Assembly: GCA_029210325.1 (NCBI GenBank)
Contig: JARGPU010000001.1
Span: 10,126-74,125, forward strand
Origin: Alcanivoracaceae bacterium
GTDB taxonomy: Bacteria; Pseudomonadota; Gammaproteobacteria; Pseudomonadales; Alcanivoracaceae
Direction of reading: 5' to 3'
Length of the DNA: 64,000 nt
Shown piece by piece: positions 44,658 through 53,377 of this stretch. The translations under genes and the position numbers were made by a program. The notes beneath the pieces are model-generated. The model was given only the letters and a program-made list of their open reading frames with translations, did not search any database and was not told the DNA's origin. Positions within the stretch are counted from its first letter, which is position 1, and the number at the start of each line of letters is the position of its first letter.

Positions 44658-45677
44658 CTAGATTCCGCCAGACCTCTGCATTCTCTCCGCATCCCGCCGA
44701 TACCTTCCCGGCGACACACCCACCCAGCGCCTGAAGGCGCGATTAAACGCACTCTGCTCGGAAAAGCCGAGCAGCAAGGCAATATCACTTAACCCCAGTC
44801 CGCGATCCTGCAAATACTGACGGGCCAGTTGCTCACGGTTTCTATCCAGCCACTGCTGCCAACTAAGGCCATGCTTTGCCAGCCGGCGTTGTAATGTGCG
44901 CGGCGCCAGATGCATAACAGATGCGGCACGCTCGAGCGTCGCTTCGCCATCTGCCAACAGGCGCAGCAATACTTGCTGCAACGCTCGATCAAAATCATCG
45001 GATCCGGGCAAGGCTCGCAACAGCGCTTCGGCCTGGCGATCAAGTAGCGCCTTTAGCCCCGGGTCCGCATGGGGCATACGGATCTGCAAATAGCCAAGCG
45101 GGAAACGCACGCGGATATGGCTGTCGTTATCCTGTACCGGACATTGGAAAAACTGCTCGTAGGCAGTACGGCGGGCATCGGTTAACGGATGGGCAAAGCT
45201 GACTAGCGTAGGCGGCGGCGGATCCGGCACCTGATTACGCATAAAGGTTATCAGAGCGGCGATGGCCACCCCGTCGCCATCCTGACCAAGCTCGGCGGTC
45301 TGCTTTGCCCAGCGCATTTCGATCTGATCACCCAAGCCCGTCAGCTCAGCCAGACCCACGCCATAGAACAGTTTTTCGTAACGCTGGTAAGCGAGCATGG
45401 CTTCGCCGAGTGTATCGGCAGCCAGCACCAGATAGCCCAGCACGCCAACATGGCGTGGCTGCACCATGGCACCGATGGCCAGCTCCGGCGCCGCCTCATC
45501 ACTGGCTAGCGCCATGCCAGCGGACAGCAGGTCACTCCACACCGGCAACGGCACGATATCGTCCGCCGCCCAGCGGCTCAGCCGGGCACGCAGTTCGATG
45601 GCCGGCAAACCTCGCTGGTCGAGCCAGTCACTCAGCAAGCCGGTCCAGGCACCGGTCACCCGCATCATTGCCGCCAT
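44658..45677 (-). CDS. AraC-family transcriptional regulator (OruR/ArgR-like architecture)
   Basis: A 339-aa regulator. I choose the ATG at 45677 (GGGGA upstream); an ATG at 45689 is possible and the frame to 45890 is antisense of the next gene. The N-terminal half is the arabinose-binding-like Arabinose_bd domain (VLGYLVLAADTLGEAMLAYQRYEKLFY near residue 88), and the C-terminal HTH_18 has MHLAPRTLQRRLAKHGLSW near residue 255 and ALLLGFSEQSAFNRAFRRWVG near residue 300. It is divergent from the fatty acid hydroxylase gene by 128 bp and is likely to control it. Confidence 0.9.
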   Translation of the reverse strand: MAAMMRVTGAWTGLLSDWLDQRGLPAIELRARLSRWAADDIVPLPVWSDLLSAGMALASDEAAPELAIGAMVQPRHVGVLGYLVLAADTLGEAMLAYQRYEKLFYGVGLAELTGLGDQIEMRWAKQTAELGQDGDGVAIAALITFMRNQVPDPPPPTLVSFAHPLTDARRTAYEQFFQCPVQDNDSHIRVRFPLGYLQIRMPHADPGLKALLDRQAEALLRALPGSDDFDRALQQVLLRLLADGEATLERAASVMHLAPRTLQRRLAKHGLSWQQWLDRNREQLARQYLQDRGLGLSDIALLLGFSEQSAFNRAFRRWVGVSPGRYRRDAERMQRSGGI

Positions 45678-45805
45678 ATCTATCCCCATCCGCCAGGTGG
45701 CGTCTATTGTCAAAATATAGGCGCTTTTCGTCAATAAAGACACAGGCGTGCTGGTCAGAATAGGTGTTATCGCGCCCTGCCCGGCGCTTATTGTCGGAGA
45801 CACCG

Positions 45806-46765
45806 ATGAACTTGATCGAAATGATGACGGACATGCTGGCGCAGAGCGGAATGCTTGAGCTGTGGAACCAGGTTGCCCCTTGGCTGGCACTGGACCTGCG
45901 CCAACTGATTTTTGTTATTGCCACGCCGTTCTTTGTTGGCGTGGCGGTGTGGGAATACCGCCGTATTCGCCATGACCCCAGCCGTATGAATGCGGCCGAG
46001 GCATTTCGCAATTTCATGCTCGGCGCTGGTTACCAAGTGACCGAATTACTGTTTGCCGGCATTATTGCCTTCCCGGTGTTTGCCTTTGCCTTCCACCACC
46101 GTCTGTTCGATATCGAGCTAACCTGGCTGGCGGCACTGGCAACTTTTATTGGCGTGGAGTTTTGCTTCTACTGGATGCACCGTGCCGGCCACCGGGTACG
46201 CTGGTTCTGGGCCGGCCATGTGGTGCATCATTCATCCGAGCGGATGAACTTTTCCACTGCCATGCGCCAAAACGCTACCAACATTTTCAACGGTAACTGG
46301 CTGTTTTATGTGCCGCTGGCACTGATGGGTCTGAACCCGGTGTGGATCGGCGTCGCCTATGCCCTGTCGCTGGTCTATCAGTTCTTTGTCCACACTACGC
46401 TGGTGGACAAGCTGCACCCGGCCGTTGAGTTCGTGTTCAACACGCCAAGCCATCACCGCGTGCATCACGGCAAGAACCCGGATTGTATCGATACCAACTA
46501 CGGTGGCGTGCTGATTATCTGGGATCGGATGTTCGGCACCTTTGTCCGCGAGGAGGACAAGGGCAAGATCGAGTACGGCATTACCCGGCCACCACGCTCG
46601 AACAACCTGATTCACCTGTGGACCCACGAGTATCAGGACATGTTTCGGGATATGGCCAAGCCCGGTTCGCTGCTATCACGCCTGAAGCATCTATGGATGC
46701 CACCGGAGTGGCAGCGCAGCGAACCGACAACGATCACGTCGCCCGACGCGCCGTCCCCTCAATAA
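45806..46765 (+). CDS. Sterol desaturase / fatty acid hydroxylase superfamily protein
   Basis: An integral-membrane di-iron oxygenase of 319 aa. Histidine clusters are HRAGH near residue 120, HVVHHSSE near residue 133, a HTTLVDKLHP stretch, and HHRVHHGKN near residue 218, in a hydrophobic frame with four to five helices (IFVIATPFFVGVAV, LFAGIIAFPVFAFAF and others). These bind the two irons. It hydroxylates or desaturates a lipid substrate, identity unknown. The ATG at 45806 has GGAGA six bases upstream. Its 3' end overlaps the convergent hydrolase by 32 bases. Confidence 0.92.
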   Translation: MNLIEMMTDMLAQSGMLELWNQVAPWLALDLRQLIFVIATPFFVGVAVWEYRRIRHDPSRMNAAEAFRNFMLGAGYQVTELLFAGIIAFPVFAFAFHHRLFDIELTWLAALATFIGVEFCFYWMHRAGHRVRWFWAGHVVHHSSERMNFSTAMRQNATNIFNGNWLFYVPLALMGLNPVWIGVAYALSLVYQFFVHTTLVDKLHPAVEFVFNTPSHHRVHHGKNPDCIDTNYGGVLIIWDRMFGTFVREEDKGKIEYGITRPPRSNNLIHLWTHEYQDMFRDMAKPGSLLSRLKHLWMPPEWQRSEPTTITSPDAPSPQ

Positions 46766-47636
46766 GGGAAGCTATTTTCGGCAGGGCCTGATCGGGCAGG
46801 TCATGGCCCATGCCACGAATCAATTCAAAGCGCGCACCGGGAATCGCTTTGGCCGACTCACGGCCACTGGCGGGGCGGATCAACGGATCCTCACTGCCGT
46901 GAATAATGGTGGCCGGCACGCGAATGTTCTTCAGCTGATTGCGGAATGCGCCGGTAGACAGCACCGCCATAAACTGCTGACGTACGCCTCGCGGATGCAG
47001 TCCGCGCTCCCAACTCTGGCGGAACATCTGTTCCGCCAACGCATCACTGGTCTGCAATGAACCGCCAAGGGTACGCATCATCTGCTTGCCAAAAGCGACG
47101 AACTGATCGGCGTTTTCAATTCTGACGTTTGGCCCAACCAGCGTCTTTAATGCAGACGGTTTCGGTGGCGCAATGGGCCAGCGAGTATTGGGGCTGGACA
47201 TGATTGAAGTCAGACTTCTCACTCGCTCCGGCCTTGTGGCGCTCATCAGCTGGCTGATCATGCCACCCATGGAAGCACCGACCATATGGGCGCGCTCGAT
47301 TTCCAACGCATCCAGCAGACCAACCGTATCAGCCACCATGTCATGCAGGTTGTAAGCAGCACGCACCGGCATGCCAACGAAGTAACGCGCCACTGCTGCG
47401 GCCGGACCATGACTGGCTGGGGCGCGCAGCTTGGTGGACAGGCCAACATCGCGGTTATCGAAACGGATTACCCGGTAGCCACTATCCGCCAGCTGGTCCA
47501 GTAGAGGTTCTGGCCAGAACACCATCTGCGCCGACAGCCCCATAACGAAGACAATCGGCTCGCCGCTCTCCGGCCCTCGGGCATCATAAAACAACTCAAT
47601 GCCATTGCTGCTGACAGTGCCGGAAGTCAGTGTCAT
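46734..47636 (-). CDS. Alpha/beta hydrolase, esterase-like
   Basis: A 300-aa serine hydrolase. The oxyanion region is VFVMGLSAQMVFWPE near residue 29, RFDNRDVGLSTK near residue 57 follows, and the nucleophile elbow is GASMGGMISQLMS near residue 120. The catalytic His is in GMGHDLPDQ near residue 276 and the acid in HGSEDPLI near residue 244. The start is the ATG at 47636; upstream frame to 47696 is dropped. It resembles proline iminopeptidase- or lipase-like hydrolases; substrate unknown. Confidence 0.88.
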   Translation of the reverse strand: MTLTSGTVSSNGIELFYDARGPESGEPIVFVMGLSAQMVFWPEPLLDQLADSGYRVIRFDNRDVGLSTKLRAPASHGPAAAVARYFVGMPVRAAYNLHDMVADTVGLLDALEIERAHMVGASMGGMISQLMSATRPERVRSLTSIMSSPNTRWPIAPPKPSALKTLVGPNVRIENADQFVAFGKQMMRTLGGSLQTSDALAEQMFRQSWERGLHPRGVRQQFMAVLSTGAFRNQLKNIRVPATIIHGSEDPLIRPASGRESAKAIPGARFELIRGMGHDLPDQALPKIASLIEGTARRAT

Positions 47637-47686
47637 GAAACTTTCCCATGGTGTAAGGTCGGGCCGATTGGAAACCGTGCGACTGA

Positions 47687-48583
47687 ATGGACGCAACCGC
47701 TATGGCAACAATTGGCCTGAAAAGATTTCACCTTGCCAGTCTGCTGGCCCTGATCATCATTACCCTGCTGCTGACAGCGGCATACTGGTTGGCTGGACGC
47801 GGCTGGATAAGTCAGTGGCACAGCGATCGCCAACTGGCCCATGCCCTGCAGCGGAGCGAAGCCGTTCAGCAGCCGCTGAGAGAATTTATCCAACGCACCG
47901 GCTTCTGGCCCAACAGTGCGCTGGATGCGCGTCTGGACGAAAACCTGCTGCAAGCCGATGACACCATTGAAGAGATCCGCATTGGCAACTCCTCTCTGCT
48001 CATCGTCACATTTGCCAATCAATCCGCTCAACTGGCCGGCCACACTCTGATATTTATCCCGGAAAAGCTCCATCAGGGGGAGATTCGCTGGCGCTGCGAG
48101 GGTGGCACCCTGCCCCAGGAGCTGCGCCCGGCGAGCTGCCGCAGTAGCAACCCAACGGTTGCCAAGACTTTGACTACAGGCCAGCTGCCCACCCTTCCCA
48201 CACCGGTACGAGAAGCCCTTGAACAGCATCAGGATCCGCTACTCCGGCGCGCCGAGAAAGTGCGCCAGATACTGGCAGACCGGGTTCGGGCTGACCGCGG
48301 CATGCGCAAAAAAATCAGCCGGTTTTTCCAGCAGAACGGGGTGCCGGCTACCAGCAATGAGCAGATTGGCTTGCCCGAGGCGCACCGCTCCAGCGATCCC
48401 AACTTCCGTCGTTTCGGACTGGAGAGCAATGGCGCCATCCTGTACGAATTCAGCAATGCCATCGCCGGCATGGAGGGCTACCGGTTCCGTCTGGTCCCCA
48501 CCGGGCTGCCGGGCGTATGGCGCTGCGAAACCAGCCTGCCGGAGGACCATATCCCGGAACTCTGCGGCCAGCAGGTGCTTTAA
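47687..48583 (+). CDS. Membrane-anchored protein with two tandem pilin-like domains
   Basis: A 298-aa protein (an ATG at 47702 is an alternative start) with an N-terminal transmembrane helix (about residues 15-37, LASLLALIIITLLLTAAYWLA). The rest contains two successive units that resemble the globular end of type IV pilin-type proteins. Each has a helix that starts near a Leu/Arg-rich stretch, a turn with GFWPNS or GVPATS, a beta strand SSLLIVTF or GAILYEF, and a terminal WxC...C disulfide pair (RWRCEGGTLP...C near residue 140; VWRCETSLP...C near residue 284). It has no prepilin cleavage motif that I can see. Function unknown; a pilus-related or adhesin-like role is inference. Confidence 0.7.
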   Translation: MDATAMATIGLKRFHLASLLALIIITLLLTAAYWLAGRGWISQWHSDRQLAHALQRSEAVQQPLREFIQRTGFWPNSALDARLDENLLQADDTIEEIRIGNSSLLIVTFANQSAQLAGHTLIFIPEKLHQGEIRWRCEGGTLPQELRPASCRSSNPTVAKTLTTGQLPTLPTPVREALEQHQDPLLRRAEKVRQILADRVRADRGMRKKISRFFQQNGVPATSNEQIGLPEAHRSSDPNFRRFGLESNGAILYEFSNAIAGMEGYRFRLVPTGLPGVWRCETSLPEDHIPELCGQQVL

Positions 48584-48715
48584 TCCTTGTGACCCGTATT
48601 CACTGGCAGACCGCTACTAACAGTCAGCTTTGACAGTTACTAACAGGTCATGGCCTTGCTTGATGGGGCGGCGTAGATTCGGTGTATACCAATAGATTCA
48701 CTCGAGGATCACGCC

Positions 48716-50086
48716 GTGAACACCATGCAATCAGCCCAGCAGAAAGCCGCTCACCTGCCCCGTTTCCCACAGCGCAAGCTGGACCATATCCCGGGTAAGT
48801 ACGGCCTGCCGCTGTTCGGCCAGACCTTCGAGTTCCTGCGCGACTTTCAGGGGTTGGTGAATCGGGGCGCCGCGGAGTATGGGCCGGTATTCAAGGGCAG
48901 CATCTTCTTCCAGCGCGGCCTGACCTTGCTTGGCCCGGAGGCCAACGAATTTGTCCTGCGCGATCAGGCCCATGTGTTTTCCAGCCGTGCCGCCTGGAAC
49001 CCGATGCTGGAAAAGCTGTTTACCAACGGTCTGATGATGCGCGACTTTACTGACCACAAGTTGCATCGCCGACTGCTACAGCAGGCCTTCAAAAAGCCGG
49101 CCCTGACCAGCTACATGACCAGCATGAACCCGCATATCGCCAGTGGCATCCAGAACTGGCCGCAGGGCAAGGAGTTCAGCTTCTTCGAAGCGATCAAGTC
49201 GCTGCTACTGGATGTCGGTGCCGGTACATTCCTCGGCTTGAAAATGGGCCCGGAAGCACAGCAGGTCAACGAAGCTTTTGTGGCTGAAGTTGATGCCTCT
49301 CTGGCGGTGCTGCGGGTGGAGATTCCAGGCACCATCTGGCATCGGGGAATGAAAGGCCGACGCTTTCTTGAAAAGTTCATGACCGACCTGATTCCGCAAA
49401 AACGGACTGGCAACGGCACTGACTTTTTCTCCGAGCTGTGCCGGGCAGTGGACGAGGAAGGTGAACTGACACTGAGCGACGAAGACATCATGAACCATAT
49501 GATCTTCCTGCTGTTCGCTGCTCACGACACCACCACCAGCACGCTCAGCTCGATCATTCACGCCCTGGCGAGAAACCCGGAATGGCAAGACCGTCTCCGC
49601 GCAGAGTTCGACGCACTGGGCAAGGAACATCTTGATTACGAAGATCTGGAAAAAATGGAAAGCGCCACCTGGGTATTCAAGGAAGCCCTGCGCATGTATC
49701 CACCGCTGCCGACTATCCCACGTCGGGCCATCGAAGACACCGAGTTCAGGGGCTACAAAATTCCAAAAAATACTCTGGTCAGCATTGTTCCGCTGCATAC
49801 GCACTATATGGAAGAGTACTGGAGCAACCCTAGCACCTTTGATCCGCTGCGCTTCTCTCCTGAGCGCGCCGAAGACAAGAAGCATTTCTATCAGTGGGTG
49901 CCATTTGGTGGCGGCCATCACAAGTGCATCGGACTGAACTTCGCTGAGCTGCAGTCAAAGATCTTCCTGTTCCACTTCCTGCGCACCTATAAAGTGTCAG
50001 TGCGCCCAGGCTATGAGGCTCCTTATCAACTGGTACCCCTGGCAATGCCAAAAGACGGCCTGCCAGTAACCATCGAACGTCTGTAA
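48716..50086 (+). CDS. Cytochrome P450 (eukaryote-like/CYP51-type sequence class, not CYP153)
   Basis: A 456-aa haem monooxygenase from a GTG at 48716 (GAGGA upstream). The I-helix is FAAHDTTTSTLSS near residue 263, the K-helix ExxR is FKEALRMYPPLP near residue 320, and the haem-binding loop is PFGGGHHKCIG with the Cys ligand near residue 401. No N-terminal membrane anchor is evident. It lacks the CYP153 alkane-hydroxylase look, so I do not claim an alkane substrate. No ferredoxin or reductase gene is adjacent, so electrons must come from elsewhere. The nearby intrinsic terminator isolates it. Confidence 0.93.
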   Translation: MNTMQSAQQKAAHLPRFPQRKLDHIPGKYGLPLFGQTFEFLRDFQGLVNRGAAEYGPVFKGSIFFQRGLTLLGPEANEFVLRDQAHVFSSRAAWNPMLEKLFTNGLMMRDFTDHKLHRRLLQQAFKKPALTSYMTSMNPHIASGIQNWPQGKEFSFFEAIKSLLLDVGAGTFLGLKMGPEAQQVNEAFVAEVDASLAVLRVEIPGTIWHRGMKGRRFLEKFMTDLIPQKRTGNGTDFFSELCRAVDEEGELTLSDEDIMNHMIFLLFAAHDTTTSTLSSIIHALARNPEWQDRLRAEFDALGKEHLDYEDLEKMESATWVFKEALRMYPPLPTIPRRAIEDTEFRGYKIPKNTLVSIVPLHTHYMEEYWSNPSTFDPLRFSPERAEDKKHFYQWVPFGGGHHKCIGLNFAELQSKIFLFHFLRTYKVSVRPGYEAPYQLVPLAMPKDGLPVTIERL

Positions 50087-50112
50087 CACCTGTAAAAACA
50101 GCCGCATACAGC

Positions 50113-50136
50113 AAAGGCCCCGCAAGGGGCCTTTTT
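50113..50136 (+). terminator. Intrinsic terminator after the P450 gene
   Basis: Arms AAAGGCCCC and GGGGCCTTT around a GCAA loop, followed by T residues, 26 bases after the P450 stop. The symmetric A/T flanks would also work on the other strand. Confidence 0.85.
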
Positions 50137-50174
50137 GCTATACTGCCGGCTCGTTTGATGACGCGGACCTGTGA

Positions 50175-50816
50175 ATGAAATACGCAATCCTGCCGGTGAC
50201 TGCTTTCGAGCAGAACTGCTCGATCCTGCAATGCGAACAAACCGGCAATCTGGCGGTAGTCGATCCCGGTGGCGACATTGAGCGCATTGTTGATGCCCTG
50301 CAACAGATTGGCGGCACCGTAGAGAAAATTCTGGTCACCCATGCGCATATTGATCATGCCGGCGCGGTGGCGGATTTGGCCGAACGCCTCAGCTTGCCCA
50401 TCGAAGGGCCGCAAAAGGAAGACAGTTTCTGGATTGACATGCTGCCACAGCAGTCACAAATGTTCGGCTTCCCTCCGGCGAAAACCTTCGTTCCAACCCG
50501 CTGGCTTGAGCATGGCGATACCGTAACCGTTGGCAAGACCAAACTGGATGTACTGCATTGTCCCGGGCACACTCCCGGTCATGTAGTGTTTGTTGAGCCG
50601 CAGTCACGCCTCGCGGTGGTTGGCGATGTATTGTTTGCCGGCTCCATCGGACGCAGTGATTTTCCCCGCGGCAACCATGCCGAGCTGGTCAGCTCTATTC
50701 GCGAAAAACTGTTTCCGCTGGGTGATGACGTTGCCTTTATCCCCGGCCATGGTCCAATGTCGACCTTTGGCGAGGAACGACACAGCAATCCATTTGTCAG
50801 CGATCACCGAGGGTGA
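50175..50816 (+). CDS. MBL-fold metallohydrolase (YcbL / glyoxalase II-like)
   Basis: A 213-aa metallo-beta-lactamase-fold hydrolase. Zinc motif THAHIDHAGA near residue 56, GHTPGHVVFVEP near residue 134, GDVLFAGSIGRSDFPRGN near residue 155 and FIPGHGPMST near residue 196 supply the metal ligands. At this size it fits the YcbL-type class of thioester hydrolases rather than the longer GloB. Its stop overlaps the region just before the Kunitz gene, so the two may be co-transcribed. Confidence 0.92.
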   Translation: MKYAILPVTAFEQNCSILQCEQTGNLAVVDPGGDIERIVDALQQIGGTVEKILVTHAHIDHAGAVADLAERLSLPIEGPQKEDSFWIDMLPQQSQMFGFPPAKTFVPTRWLEHGDTVTVGKTKLDVLHCPGHTPGHVVFVEPQSRLAVVGDVLFAGSIGRSDFPRGNHAELVSSIREKLFPLGDDVAFIPGHGPMSTFGEERHSNPFVSDHRG

Positions 50817-50821
50817 CCCCC

Positions 50822-51109
50822 ATGCGCTATGCCTTTTTTGCCGCAGCATTACTGGCACTGGCCGGCTGTCAGACCAGTGAGGAAAGATTGCCTGAACAAT
50901 GCCAGCTGAAGCCGGAGTCCGGACGCTGTCGGGCGGCCATAGAGCGCTTTTGGTTTGACCCGCAAAGCGGCACCTGCAAGGCCTTTATCTGGGGCGGCTG
51001 TGGCGGCACAGTGCCATTTGAAACAATGCAGGACTGTCAGCAGACCTGTAATGCAGGGGCGGAGGAGTCTGACACGCAAATACGTCGTCTGCGTCCTGGC
51101 TCCTACTAG
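50822..51109 (+). CDS. Lipoprotein with a Kunitz/BPTI-type protease-inhibitor domain
   Basis: A 95-aa protein with a signal peptide and lipobox ALAGC (Cys 16). The mature part holds six Cys at 27, 36, 52, 60, 72 and 76, spacing 8-15-7-11-3, against the BPTI-type 8-15-7-12-3. Flanking residues match the Kunitz core: GRCRAAIERFWFDP, then GTCKAFIWGGCGG and QDCQQTC. The presumptive P1 residue is Arg 37, right after Cys 36, which predicts trypsin-like protease inhibition if folded. Kunitz domains are common in animals but uncommon in bacteria. It would be tethered to a membrane and act outside the cytoplasm, perhaps against host or predator proteases; that use is inference. The cysteine one residue short in the fourth loop should be checked. 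Confidence 0.85.
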   Translation: MRYAFFAAALLALAGCQTSEERLPEQCQLKPESGRCRAAIERFWFDPQSGTCKAFIWGGCGGTVPFETMQDCQQTCNAGAEESDTQIRRLRPGSY

Positions 51110-51194
51110 CTACGCGAACAGCCACTGACACATAAATGTCATCATTGCCGGCCAAGCTGTCGCTCCTGATTTGCCCGGCCAAACGAGGTATGCC

Positions 51195-51839
51195 ATGCAC
51201 CTGACTGCAATGCGTCTAACAGCAATCGCACTGTTCGCTCTGCTCAGCGCCTGCGCCCAAAGCCCGGTAATCAAGCTTTATGAAGGCAGCGAGCTGCCGT
51301 CAGAGAAACTGCTCCTTGTGGACGTGCCGATGGAGCTGGAAATCGTCACCATCAACGAGCGCCGACTGGAAGGCATCAACAAACTGTTCGGTTTTGGCGA
51401 TCGCACTTTGCAATTGCAGCCTGGCGACTACCGCATCACTGCCTACTACAAGAACCTGTTCGAGCTGTCGGACAACGAGCATGACGTGGTCAAGTCAGAC
51501 CCGGTGCTGTTCCGTGTCAGCGGCAAGGCTGGCGAGCGCCACCGTCTGGCTTTCGATGTGCCGGGCGATGTCGAGGCGGCAAAAGAGATGGCAAAACAGT
51601 TCAGCGGTTACAGCGTCGATCTGGCCACCGGCCAGCGGCGCCCGACGGAAGCCAGTGGCATGATGCTCAGTCAGGGGTTTTTAAGCGTGCCAACGGCACA
51701 GCCTGCACCGCTGTATGACTCCGTGGCGCCCGCCACAGAGGGGCTCAACCATAGCGATTTACTTAAGGCAAGCTGGCGCAATGCCACCGCGGAGGAACGC
51801 CGCGAGTTTCTGCGCTGGATTGCGGAACAGGGAGAATAA
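51195..51839 (+). CDS. DUF2057-family lipoprotein (YccT-like)
   Basis: A 214-aa lipoprotein of the DUF2057 family. The ATG at 51195 has GAGG seven bases upstream; a signal peptide with lipobox LLSAC ends at Cys 18. Typical are LPSEKLLLVDVPMELEIVTIN, GDRTLQLQPGDYRITAYYKNLFE near residue 65 and RHRLAFDVP near residue 115. The C-terminal region (from residue 165) is less conserved and ends in a helix, EERREFLRWIAEQ. The role is unknown; family members occur in the periplasm of gammaproteobacteria. Confidence 0.85.
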   Translation: MHLTAMRLTAIALFALLSACAQSPVIKLYEGSELPSEKLLLVDVPMELEIVTINERRLEGINKLFGFGDRTLQLQPGDYRITAYYKNLFELSDNEHDVVKSDPVLFRVSGKAGERHRLAFDVPGDVEAAKEMAKQFSGYSVDLATGQRRPTEASGMMLSQGFLSVPTAQPAPLYDSVAPATEGLNHSDLLKASWRNATAEERREFLRWIAEQGE

Positions 51840-51879
51840 GGGGCCAGATCGCTAGCCCCTCAGCTGATGGCCCTTGCCA

Positions 51880-52221
51880 TCAAACCTTCTTGACGAATTC
51901 GGACTTCAGTTTCATGGCTCCGATACCCTCGACCTTGCAATCGATGTCGTGATCACCGTCAACCAGACGGATGTTCTTTACCTTGGTGCCGACCTTCACT
52001 ACCAGGGACGAACCTTTCAATTTCAGATCTTTGATCACGGTGACGGTATCGCCGTCAGCCAGCACTGTGCCATTGGCATCCTTAATCACCGGGGCATCAT
52101 CCTGGGGCTCTAGCTCTGCATCCTTCGACCACTCGTGGGCGCACTCAGGACAGACCAGCATGACGCCGTCTTCATAGGCATATTCGCTGCCACATTTCGG
52201 GCAGTTCGGTAGCTCACTCAT
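51880..52221 (-). CDS. yjdM: Zinc-ribbon protein YjdM (PhnA family)
   Basis: A 113-aa protein with an N-terminal zinc ribbon (CPKCGSEY near residue 7 and CPECAHEW near residue 24) and a C-terminal SH3-like/Tudor-like barrel ([16 protein letters not shown] and [19 protein letters not shown]). It is the PhnA/YjdM family. Despite the historical name, a role in phosphonate use is not established. The ATG at 52221 is preferred over 52254. Confidence 0.95.
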   Translation of the reverse strand: MSELPNCPKCGSEYAYEDGVMLVCPECAHEWSKDAELEPQDDAPVIKDANGTVLADGDTVTVIKDLKLKGSSLVVKVGTKVKNIRLVDGDHDIDCKVEGIGAMKLKSEFVKKV

Positions 52222-52308
52222 GGCATCTCCGGGGGTAGAGGATGCGCCGACCACGGCGCAAGCAGGGCGGCATCATGCCAGATCGCGCAGGCAAACAAAA
52301 AAGCAGGC

Positions 52309-53271
52309 TCAGGCCAGCACCGGAGTTACCGGCTTGCCTACCTTCCAGCCCTCAATATTGGCCACCACACCATCAAGCAAGCGCTGGCGGCATTGGCGAC
52401 TAACCCAGGCATTGTGAGGGGTAACAATCAGGTTCGGGATAGCCGGGTCCAGCAACAGATGATCCGCAGGCGGCGGCTCCACACTGAGCACATCCAGCGC
52501 CGCGCCTGCCAGCTGCCCATCGAGCAATGCCTGCTTCAATGCTGGCTCGTCAATCAGACCGCCACGGGCCGTATTAATCAGCACTGCATCAGGCTTCATC
52601 GCCGCCAGAAAATCCTTGTTTACCAACTGAGCGGTGGCCTTATCCAGAGGGCAATGCAGCGAGATCACATCACTTTCCTGAAGCAGGGTCGCCAGTGGCA
52701 CCCGGTCAGGCTGGGCCGCCACACCGGGGCGCAGACTGTCGCTAACCAGCACGCGCATGCCAAAAGCCTCTGCCAGCCTGGCCACTTCCCGGCCAAGCAC
52801 GCCGTAACCAATCACTCCAAATGTCTTGCCTGCCAGCTCCATCACCGGTCTGTGCATCAGGCAAAACATGGGGGAGCGCGACCACTCTCCAGCCTGCACA
52901 TCCGCCGCATATTGGTGCCAGCGGGTGGCCAACCCCAATAGCAGGGCGAAAACATGCTGGGCCAGACTGGCCGCGGCATAGTCACGCACATTGCACACCA
53001 CGACGCCTCGCTCTGCGGCCGCCTGCAGGTCCACGTTGTTAGTGCCGGTGGCAGACACACAGATCAGCTTGAGGTCAGCACAGGCCTGCATCACCGCCCG
53101 GTCGATCACCACCTTGTTGGTAACCACTACCTGACAACCCGCTATCCGCGCCGCCGTATCCGCCGGGCCAGTACCAGCAAACAGCTGCCAATCCGGCAAA
53201 CTGGCTTGCAAGCCGTCCAATGACAGGTCCTGCGGATGCAACGTATCGAGATCCAGTACCACTCCGCGCAT
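52309..53271 (-). CDS. D-2-hydroxyacid dehydrogenase (glycerate/hydroxypyruvate type)
   Basis: A 320-aa NAD(P)-dependent dehydrogenase. The start at 53271 has GGAGGGGAGCT directly upstream; the longer frame is antisense of the HAD gene region. The Rossmann motif GVIGYGVLGREVARLAEAF near residue 145 is typical, with INTARGGLIDEPAL near residue 228 (catalytic Arg region) and LIVTPHNAWVS near residue 285 (catalytic His). Candidate names are HprA or GhrB; the substrate (glycerate, hydroxypyruvate or glyoxylate) cannot be decided from sequence. Confidence 0.92.
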   Translation of the reverse strand: MRGVVLDLDTLHPQDLSLDGLQASLPDWQLFAGTGPADTAARIAGCQVVVTNKVVIDRAVMQACADLKLICVSATGTNNVDLQAAAERGVVVCNVRDYAAASLAQHVFALLLGLATRWHQYAADVQAGEWSRSPMFCLMHRPVMELAGKTFGVIGYGVLGREVARLAEAFGMRVLVSDSLRPGVAAQPDRVPLATLLQESDVISLHCPLDKATAQLVNKDFLAAMKPDAVLINTARGGLIDEPALKQALLDGQLAGAALDVLSVEPPPADHLLLDPAIPNLIVTPHNAWVSRQCRQRLLDGVVANIEGWKVGKPVTPVLA

Positions 53272-53377
53272 AGCTCCCCTCCGGTTTGTAGACGGCATCT
53301 CATTCAAAGGACTGATAATAGCAGCAGCCGCCAATCGGTAATGACCCGGCCATACAAGGCGAGCTAACATCTTACCT

